Assembly (NCBI GenBank): GCA_003210285.1
Contig: QCVS01000003.1
Location: 62,001-126,000, forward strand
DNA from: Prochlorococcus sp. AG-686-J21
GTDB lineage: Bacteria; Cyanobacteriota; Cyanobacteriia; PCC-6307; Cyanobiaceae
Length of the DNA stretch: 64,000 nucleotides
Reading direction: 5' to 3'
Below the pieces are notes generated by a model. The model made no database searches, was not told the origin of the DNA, and saw nothing but the letters and a program-made list of their open reading frames with translations. Made by a program: the position numbers and the translations under genes. Positions 58,299 to 64,000 of this stretch are shown here, piece after piece (within the stretch, counting starts at the first letter, position 1; every line of letters starts with the position of its first letter).

Positions 58299-59408
58299 TT
58301 AGCATTTATCTGAAAAATTGCAGGGAAAATCTATAGTTTCAAGAATATTATTTAGATTTACATGCTCTTGAACTAATTGAACCGCATATGATGCCTTTAT
58401 GGATTCATGTATCCTGACATGACCAAAAGCTTGTTCAATAATTTCCACTGTAGCAAGAGTATCTAAGTCTACTTTTAAAATTGGAACTTCTAACTCTTCT
58501 GCTCTATGAATCAGTTGTAAAAGAGGTTCACCTAAACCAGTAAGAATTAAACATTGAGTAGAAGCTTCAAGAGCTGCAAGTTGAATATCAGTTCTTTCAG
58601 CTCCTGTTACAACAGCCATATTTCTCCTTCTTCTAAAAAATTCCATTGCAGAATTGACTCCCATAGCACCAATACTTAATGTTTCAACGAGTAATTGTTC
58701 TTTTTCAGGACAACAAATCACTTTTGCATCTAACCTTCTTATAAGTTCCCCTACAGTGACACTCCTGAGTAAAGGAGATTTGGGCATCACCCCAAATACT
58801 TTTATGTTCATTTCTTGGAGAGAGGGTATTATTTTATTTTTTATTTTTTCAACTTGATCAGGAACAACAGCATTAAATACTGTTCCTGCGAAATGATCTC
58901 CTAATTGTTTTTTTGCGTCTAGTAAAGCGTCTACACTTTTACTATCCTCCCATAGATTAACAATAAGGACTTTTGCATTTAAATGTTTTGCTAGTTGCGG
59001 AAGACTCAAACCATAAATCATTCCTTCATTGAGGCTACCTGCAGCCTCAAGAATATTTAACCCATCAAAATCGTCATTTACTAATGCCTCTATTTGTTCA
59101 AACCCTTTACCTGGAATTAAGTCTTTATTTATGATTCTTTTCTCAGCAGATATATTATCTAATAATCCTACAGAAGGAATTAAGTTTTCTTCTGCAAGAT
59201 TTAATGTAGAGCCAATAAATTTAACGTCATCATCTATTAACCCTTCATAAGCCATTGAAGCAGGATTAGTAAGTTCAATACAAGTTGCTAATGGTTTTCC
59301 AACACGTATTTTTTTTCCTTGTTCTAAAAGTTTTTTTGATATGCCCAGTACTAATGCTGACTTACCACTAAATGGCTCGCAGGAACCAATTAAAAGTATC
59401 TGACTCAT
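58299..59408 (-). CDS. BioD-like ATPase domain fused to DRTGG domain (Pta-N-like)
   Basis: A 369-residue protein. The N-terminal half has a BioD/CobQ-type P-loop GSCEPFSGKSALVLGI and ILEAAGSLNEGM. The C-terminal half has a DRTGG domain (VMPKSPLLRSVTVGELIRRL, VTGAERTDIQLAALEA). Together these look like the N-terminal regulatory half of long phosphotransacetylases without the enzyme domain. A signalling or ATP-sensing role is plausible, but not shown. The preceding gap to the SDR-like gene is 162 bases. Confidence 0.82.
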   Translation of the reverse strand: MSQILLIGSCEPFSGKSALVLGISKKLLEQGKKIRVGKPLATCIELTNPASMAYEGLIDDDVKFIGSTLNLAEENLIPSVGLLDNISAEKRIINKDLIPGKGFEQIEALVNDDFDGLNILEAAGSLNEGMIYGLSLPQLAKHLNAKVLIVNLWEDSKSVDALLDAKKQLGDHFAGTVFNAVVPDQVEKIKNKIIPSLQEMNIKVFGVMPKSPLLRSVTVGELIRRLDAKVICCPEKEQLLVETLSIGAMGVNSAMEFFRRRRNMAVVTGAERTDIQLAALEASTQCLILTGLGEPLLQLIHRAEELEVPILKVDLDTLATVEIIEQAFGHVRIHESIKASYAVQLVQEHVNLNNILETIDFPCNFSDKC

Positions 59409-59570
59409 AATGAACGAATTAATTTATCCATAGATTTAAGATAATATTTTTTTAAGAACTATACAATTATTTATTTAATACTTTTAATCAAATAAATTAA
59501 AAAACATAGTGCAAAGTAAAATAATCTATAGTATTTGGATCTATGAACAGAGTCATATAAATTTAGTAAT

Positions 59571-60287
59571 GTGATGAATGAATTAAAAACTATTGGTATT
59601 ACGGGCGCTTCAGGAGCTTTAGGAAAAGAATTAACAAAAATATTTCGTAAAAAAGGATATAAAGTTATGGGATTTACTCATAGTAAGAATAATTCCGAAA
59701 TAAACAACGACTCTCCCAATGAATGGATTGAATGGCAATGCGGGAAAGAATTCTTATTAAAAGAGCACCTAAAAAAAATTGATATCTTAATTTTGAACCA
59801 TGGAATTTACGATTTAAGTAAAGAAAATTCAAATTATGAAAATTCAATAGAAATAAATGCTTTAAGTAAATTTAAATTTCTAAATTTATTTGAAGAAATT
59901 GCTTTCAAAAACAACTCACCAATTGCGAAGGAAATTTGGATAAATACCTCTGAAGCAGAAATATTGCCTGCTTTAAATCCCTCCTATGAAATAAGTAAAT
60001 CGCTTATAGGTCAACTAGTTTCCTTTAAAAAAAACCTTCTAAACAATCATGAAAAGAAAAAATTAAAAATTAAAAAAATCATCCTAGGACCTTTCAAGTC
60101 AGAATTAAACCCTATCGGAGTTATGAGTGCAGAATTTGTTTCTAATAACATTTACAATTTCGCGAATTTAAATATTTTTTTAATTATTATTAGCCCTAAC
60201 CCTCTTTCTTACATTCTATTTCCTATTAAAGAATTATATTTTTTTTTATATTGTAAATTTTTGAATATAGCTAAGATTAATAACTAA
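59571..60287 (+). CDS. SDR-related protein with hydrophobic C-terminus
   Basis: A 238-residue protein with an N-terminal Rossmann motif TGASGALGKEL (about residues 11-21) and an NHGIYDLS in place of NNAG. No classical YxxxK is obvious: YEISKSL (Tyr-x3-Lys) may fill it. The last 45 residues are unusually hydrophobic (FLIIISPNPLSYILF, LYFFLYCKF), suggesting membrane association. Substrate unknown. Its end overlaps map by four bases on the other strand. Confidence 0.75.
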   Translation: MMNELKTIGITGASGALGKELTKIFRKKGYKVMGFTHSKNNSEINNDSPNEWIEWQCGKEFLLKEHLKKIDILILNHGIYDLSKENSNYENSIEINALSKFKFLNLFEEIAFKNNSPIAKEIWINTSEAEILPALNPSYEISKSLIGQLVSFKKNLLNNHEKKKLKIKKIILGPFKSELNPIGVMSAEFVSNNIYNFANLNIFLIIISPNPLSYILFPIKELYFFLYCKFLNIAKINN

Positions 60288-61123
60288 AAGTCTCTATCTG
60301 TCAAAATTTCTATACCGTCTTTCATTACAACGATTGTATGTTCCCATTGTGCCGATAAATTTCCATCTCTTGTTATTACGGTCCATTTGTCATTTAAAGT
60401 TTTACAAAACTTGGTGCCTTGATTAACAATAGGTTCTACAGCTAATGTCATACCTTCCCGAAGAACAACATTCGGTAATTCGTTAGTTCGAAAATTAAAA
60501 ACAGAGGGTTCTTCATGAAGGTTTCGTCCTACGCCGTGACCTGTATAGTCCTCAACAACACTGAATCCATTGGATCTAACAATATCTTCAATTGCACCAG
60601 CAATATCAAGCAGAGTATTCCCTGATTTAATTTTAGAAAGTCCAGCAAACAAGGCTTGAAGCGCCACATCACTAAGTTTTTGAGCTTGCTCACTAACTTC
60701 ACCTACACAAATAGAAATACAACTATCTCCATGAAAGCCATCTAGATAAGCTCCAGTATCAATTTTCACAAGATCTCCATCCTTAATTATTTTATTTTTG
60801 TTTGGTATACCATGAACAACTTCATTATTAATACTTGAACAAATACTTGATGGAAATCCGTGATAACCCTTAAAACTTGGCACAGCACCCATCTGTCTTA
60901 TCCTCTTTTCTGCAAAATCATCCAAATCTTTTGTACTCATTCCTGGTTTTATGAGGTCATTTATTTCTCTCAAAACTGTCCCAACAATTCTGCTCGATTT
61001 CTTCATCAAATTTATTTCCCTTGAAGACTTTATTTCGATTCCCCTTCTTCTTTGGATAAAAGGAACTTGATCATTGGATTTAGAATTATTTTTATTTAAT
61101 AAAAGATCTGCAAAATGTTTCAT
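60284..61123 (-). CDS. map: Methionine aminopeptidase
   Basis: A 279-residue type I enzyme that removes the initiator methionine. Metal ligands are visible as DTGAYLDGFHGDS (two Asp), GHGVGRNLHEEP (His, then Glu) and EPIVNQG, and a final Glu in WEHTIVV. A 30-residue basic N-terminal extension (up to RRRGIEIKSS) precedes the core. Cyanobacteria have several map genes; this is the one with short extension. Confidence 0.96.
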   Translation of the reverse strand: MKHFADLLLNKNNSKSNDQVPFIQRRRGIEIKSSREINLMKKSSRIVGTVLREINDLIKPGMSTKDLDDFAEKRIRQMGAVPSFKGYHGFPSSICSSINNEVVHGIPNKNKIIKDGDLVKIDTGAYLDGFHGDSCISICVGEVSEQAQKLSDVALQALFAGLSKIKSGNTLLDIAGAIEDIVRSNGFSVVEDYTGHGVGRNLHEEPSVFNFRTNELPNVVLREGMTLAVEPIVNQGTKFCKTLNDKWTVITRDGNLSAQWEHTIVVMKDGIEILTDRDF

Positions 61124-61211
61124 TGGAATAAATAATAGTATTAGGTAAATATCATCAAAATAGCCATAGTCTGCATGGCCACCTTAAATCTAACAGTAAG
61201 AAAAACAGAAA

Positions 61212-61520
61212 ATGAAATTTATTACCAATTCTAGGCAATTTCATAAATCATTGGCACCTTGGGTTTTCCTCCCATTATTCATTTCGGCTTTAACAGGCAC
61301 ATTCTATAGGGTATCGAAAGATTTATTAGGCTACTCAAGAGATGAAGTTCACTGGTTAATGTCTCTACATGAAGGGGAGTGGCTTGGAGATAATGGAGAA
61401 TTAATATACGTGATATTGAATTCTTTAGGACTTATTTGGATGCTAATAACTGGGTTGCAAATGTTTTCAAAAAAAATTTCATTTCCTAAAAAGGTTACTA
61501 AAGGCGAGTCAAAAGGTTAA
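61212..61520 (+). CDS. Small PepSY-associated membrane protein
   Basis: A 102-residue protein with two membrane helices (about 16-32 and 65-83). The first follows the SRQFHKSLAPWVFLPLFISALTG pattern, with its His and Trp, and leads to GTFYRVSK, a PepSY-domain-like stretch that includes HWLMSLHEGEW. Large PepSY proteins transfer electrons or bind iron; this mini-version occurs in cyanobacteria without known role. It is 32 bases before rplS on the same strand. Confidence 0.8.
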   Translation: MKFITNSRQFHKSLAPWVFLPLFISALTGTFYRVSKDLLGYSRDEVHWLMSLHEGEWLGDNGELIYVILNSLGLIWMLITGLQMFSKKISFPKKVTKGESKG

Positions 61521-61552
61521 AATAATAATTTGGTAGAATTATTGAGCATAAA

Positions 61553-62026
61553 ATGGCACAAGAGAAACAACAAACTGAGTCAGAAATCATTAATGAAACT
61601 GGCAATACCACAGAATTAACTATTGAAGATCAAGGTAAAGACCTAATTTCCCAGACAAAAAATAAGAATTTAAGTTCATCAAATTTAATAAAGGAGTTTG
61701 AAAGAGAACAATTAAAAAAACAATTGCCCGAAATATATGTTGGAGATACGGTTAAAGTTGGAGTAAAAATTACAGAAGGTAACAAAGAAAGGGTTCAACC
61801 TTACGAAGGAGTTGTAATTGCCAAAAGACATGGTGGCCTCCATCAGACCATTACAGTAAGAAGGATTTTTCAAGGTATTGGAGTTGAAAGAGTATTTATG
61901 CTACATAGTCCTCAAGTAGCCTCTCTAAAAGTAGAACGTAGAGGTAAAGTAAGAAGAGCTAAGCTATTCTATTTAAGAGATAGAGTAGGAAAAGCTACTC
62001 GCGTAAAACAACGCTTTGATCGATAA
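61553..62026 (+). CDS. rplS: Ribosomal protein L19
   Basis: A 157-residue L19, with about 45 extra N-terminal polar residues before the conserved [45 protein letters not shown]-type core (key PYEGVVIA), [34 protein letters not shown] ends the family pattern in outline. L19 lies at the 30S-50S interface. The long N-terminus is common in cyanobacteria. tRNA-Trp follows 55 bases later, suggesting read-through transcription of the translation-related block. Confidence 0.96.
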   Translation: MAQEKQQTESEIINETGNTTELTIEDQGKDLISQTKNKNLSSSNLIKEFEREQLKKQLPEIYVGDTVKVGVKITEGNKERVQPYEGVVIAKRHGGLHQTITVRRIFQGIGVERVFMLHSPQVASLKVERRGKVRRAKLFYLRDRVGKATRVKQRFDR

Positions 62027-62081
62027 GGTTGTAAAGTTATTTCAACCTAATGGTCATAAAGGCGCTTATAATCTTTTTATT

Positions 62082-62154
62082 GCGCCGTTAGTTCAGTTGG
62101 TAGAACGCAGGTCTCCAAAACCTGATGTCGGGGGTTCAAGTCCTCCACGGCGCG
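62082..62154 (+). tRNA. tRNA-Trp (anticodon CCA)
   Basis: A 73-nt cloverleaf. The acceptor stem GCGCCGT pairs with ACGGCGC. The D arm contains AGTTCAGTTGGTAGAAC, the anticodon loop CTCCAAA carries CCA, and the T arm contains GGTTCAAGTCC. The discriminator base is G. The 3' CCA is not encoded. Confidence 0.97.
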
Positions 62155-62192
62155 TTTGGATCAACATTCTGTAAATTATTTTTTTCATTTAG

Positions 62193-62381
62193 ATGGAGTT
62201 AGATCTTCAACCGGGGGACGTAGTTAAAGTCCTCGAATCAGCGGCTTTAGGATGGGTTCGTGCAAGAGTCATCAGAGTAAAATCTGGAGGTAGAGTTGTT
62301 GTTCAAAGCGATCAAGGCAGAGAATTTACAGCTCGAGGTAATCAAGTTCGATTAATTGAACCAGCAGGCTTTAGGCCTTAA
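62193..62381 (+). CDS. Marine picocyanobacterial hyper-conserved protein (PSHCP)
   Basis: A 62-residue protein beginning MELDLQPGDVVKVLES and ending RLIEPAGFRP. I recognise it as the Prochlorococcus/Synechococcus hyper-conserved protein, nearly invariant among marine strains. It is basic, has no cysteine, and its beta pattern (VVKVLE, WVRARVIRV, RVVVQSD, EFTARG) suggests a small SH3/Tudor-like barrel. By my count its GC is about 44%, well above surrounding genes. It sits 38 bases after tRNA-Trp, before tRNA-Asp and gltX, which hints at a translation-related task. Confidence 0.9.
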   Translation: MELDLQPGDVVKVLESAALGWVRARVIRVKSGGRVVVQSDQGREFTARGNQVRLIEPAGFRP

Positions 62382-62398
62382 AGAAAATTAATAGGTTT

Positions 62399-62417
62399 AC
62401 TTCTTAAAAAAAGAAGT
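62399..62417 (+). terminator. Possible weak hairpin after PSHCP
   Basis: A 7-bp stem (ACTTCTT with AAGAAGT) around a five-A loop, followed by TAAATTATTTCTTT. It is AT-rich and lacks a uniform T-run, so it may be a weak terminator, an RNA-processing site or chance. Confidence 0.35.
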
Positions 62418-62538
62418 TAAATTATTTCTTTAAATCCTCAAAATTTATGAATTTTTTTTTATTACAACAACATCAATAAAGTATTATGGTTTGATAATTC
62501 TAAACTCAGTTATCTAATTAAATTAGAACAAAAATTCT

Positions 62539-62612
62539 GGGACCGTAGTTCAACTGGTTAGAGCACCGCCCTGTCACGGCGGAAGTTGCGGGTTCGAATC
62601 CCGTCGGTCCCG
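62539..62612 (+). tRNA. tRNA-Asp (anticodon GTC)
   Basis: A 74-nt cloverleaf. The acceptor stem GGGACCG pairs with CGGTCCC. The anticodon loop CTGTCAC carries GTC, and the T arm has GGTTCGAATCC. The discriminator base is G. It lies 17 bases before the gltX start. Confidence 0.97.
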
Positions 62613-62629
62613 TTCTTTTCTAAAGGAAA

Positions 62630-64000
62630 TTGGAAACACGTTTAAGGTTAGCACCAAGTCCAACTGGTTTATTACACATAGGTACAGCAAGAACAGCTTT
62701 ATTTAATTGGTTATATGCCAGAAAAACAAAGGGTAAATTTCTGATTCGAATTGAAGATACTGATATTTTACGATCAAAATCTGAATATACAACAAATATA
62801 TTAAATGGATTAAATTGGCTAGGGCTTAATTGGGATGAAGAGCCCATTAAGCAAAGTAAACGAGTTTCAATTCACAAAAATTATATTAAAAGACTTTTAG
62901 AAAGTGGAGCTGCATATAGATGTTTCACTTCAGAAAGTGAGATTCTTGACCTTAGAGAAAAACAAAAATTAAATAACTTACCACCCAAGCACGATAATAG
63001 ACATAGAAATCTTACAAATAAAGAGATTAAAGAATTTATATCTCAAGGAAAATCATCTGTAATAAGGTTTAAAATTGATGAGGAAACAGAGATAAAATGG
63101 GAAGATCAGATTAGAGGCCAAATAAAATGGCAAGGCAAGGATCTTGGTGGAGATTTAGTTTTATCAAGAAGAGCTTTAGGTGATGATATAGGTGATCCTC
63201 TATATAATCTTGCTGTTGTTGTAGATGACAATTTTATGAATATTACTCATGTTGTAAGAGGTGAAGATCATATCTCGAATACTGCAAAACAAATATTAAT
63301 TTATAGAGCTTTAGATTTTAAATTACCAATTTTTTCTCATACTCCTCTTATTTTGAATAGCGAAGGTAAAAAGCTTTCTAAACGTGATTCAGTAACTTCC
63401 ATCGATGAATTTAAAGAAATGGGATACTTGCCTGAGGCTTTAGCCAATTACATGGCATTTTTAGGATGGTCTATAAAATCCCCTGAGAATGAAATTCTTT
63501 CCTTATCGGAGATATCTAAAGTTTTTAATTTATCAGATGTAAATAAAGCTGGTGCCAAATTTAATTGGGAAAAACTTAATTGGATTAATTCCCAATACAT
63601 CAAGAAAATGGAATTAACACATTTAAGTAAATTTATTAAGAAGTATTGGAATGAAATGGGTTGGGAATCTCCTTCTACTGAATGGGATTTGAAATTGACA
63701 AATTTAATCAAAGACTCAATGATTCTATTAAAGGATGCAATTGATCAATCAAAACCGTTTTTTATCTTGTCCCAAATGAAAAAAGAGGGGGAAGAATTCC
63801 TAAAAAATAAGAAAGAGGCAAAAGAATCGTTAAAATACATCCTTTTTTATTTAAAAGAAGGAAAGATAACTAAGGTTAATAAGGATAAAGCTCGAGAAAT
63901 AATCAACAAAATTACAGTTACTCACTCCATCAAAAAAGGTGTTTTAATGAAATCATTAAGAGTAGCTTTTTTTGGGTGTCTAAGTGGACCAGATTTAATT
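62630..64000 (+). CDS. gltX: Glutamyl-tRNA synthetase (3' end beyond window)
   Basis: 457 codons are visible of an enzyme usually about 476 residues in Prochlorococcus. [18 protein letters not shown] holds the class I HIGH-type motif. [11 protein letters not shown] is the KMSKS equivalent, and RIEDTD is also typical. The start is a TTG at 62630, preceded by AAAGGA, and the family's N-terminus requires it. Glutamyl-tRNA serves both protein synthesis and, via hemL, tetrapyrroles. The frame is open to the window edge. Confidence 0.96.
   Translation, partial: METRLRLAPSPTGLLHIGTARTALFNWLYARKTKGKFLIRIEDTDILRSKSEYTTNILNGLNWLGLNWDEEPIKQSKRVSIHKNYIKRLLESGAAYRCFTSESEILDLREKQKLNNLPPKHDNRHRNLTNKEIKEFISQGKSSVIRFKIDEETEIKWEDQIRGQIKWQGKDLGGDLVLSRRALGDDIGDPLYNLAVVVDDNFMNITHVVRGEDHISNTAKQILIYRALDFKLPIFSHTPLILNSEGKKLSKRDSVTSIDEFKEMGYLPEALANYMAFLGWSIKSPENEILSLSEISKVFNLSDVNKAGAKFNWEKLNWINSQYIKKMELTHLSKFIKKYWNEMGWESPSTEWDLKLTNLIKDSMILLKDAIDQSKPFFILSQMKKEGEEFLKNKKEAKESLKYILFYLKEGKITKVNKDKAREIINKITVTHSIKKGVLMKSLRVAFFGCLSGPDLI

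Overview
The window is core chromosome of a high-light-type Prochlorococcus (marine picocyanobacterium). The evidence is its strongly AT-rich sequence, very short intergenic gaps, photosystem and chlorophyll genes (psaM, psb27, chlL, por, hemH with a light-harvesting-like tail), the alkane pair aar/ado, and the tRNA-Trp / 62-residue hyper-conserved protein / tRNA-Asp / gltX block typical of marine Prochlorococcus and Synechococcus. I see no prophage, insertion sequence, CRISPR array or rRNA operon. One tyrosine recombinase is present but sits alone among housekeeping genes.

Layout. 1-1.8 kb: end of chlL converging on por, an unknown membrane protein and the tiny psaM. 1.9-10 kb: a lipoate-ligase-family gene, a site-2 protease, trpF, then a leftward run ado, aar, accA, SDR, folE, with a creatininase-family gene further upstream. 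10-13 kb: an S1-domain protein overlapping a Tab2-like RNA-binding protein, then a YfiH-family gene. 13-25.7 kb: ilvB, hemH, integrase, cobO, pyrH, frr, a geranylgeranyl-reductase-like flavoprotein, tal, ftsI with an FtsL-like partner, and a CPBP protease. 25.8-30.7 kb: a two-domain histidine phosphatase, a dihydroorotase homologue that has lost a metal ligand, lepB, an ArsC/Spx-like protein, an altered pyrophosphatase and two small unknown genes. 30.8-42.2 kb: proS, psb27, purA, a PfkB kinase, cutA, cobK, ssb, argB, a DUF3153-like lipoprotein and priA. 42.4-48.9 kb: the sigma factor, hemC, a second and intact pyrophosphatase, an M32 carboxypeptidase, yjbQ, a carbinolamine dehydratase and a CobW GTPase with a histidine-rich tandem repeat. 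48.9-54.5 kb: an iron-type ABC permease, a flippase-like protein, larC, two unknown genes and xth. 54.7-64 kb: hemL, an SPFH protein, yajQ, two uncharacterised nucleotide-binding proteins, map, rplS, two tRNAs, the hyper-conserved protein and the start of gltX.

Many genes feed tetrapyrrole metabolism (gltX, hemL, hemC, hemH, por, chlL, cobO, cobK). Others serve translation (proS, gltX, frr, rplS, map, S1), envelope growth (ftsI, lepB), and photosystem assembly (psaM, psb27, Tab2). Nearly every tail-to-tail gene pair ends within a few bases or overlaps, leaving no room for ordinary terminators. TTG starts are frequent. No gene-free stretch exceeds about 300 bases; the longest are 42195-42440 and 54514-54740, and I recognise no RNA gene in either. 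I found no convincing wholly new multi-gene system. The best leads are single genes and small gene sets listed under findings.
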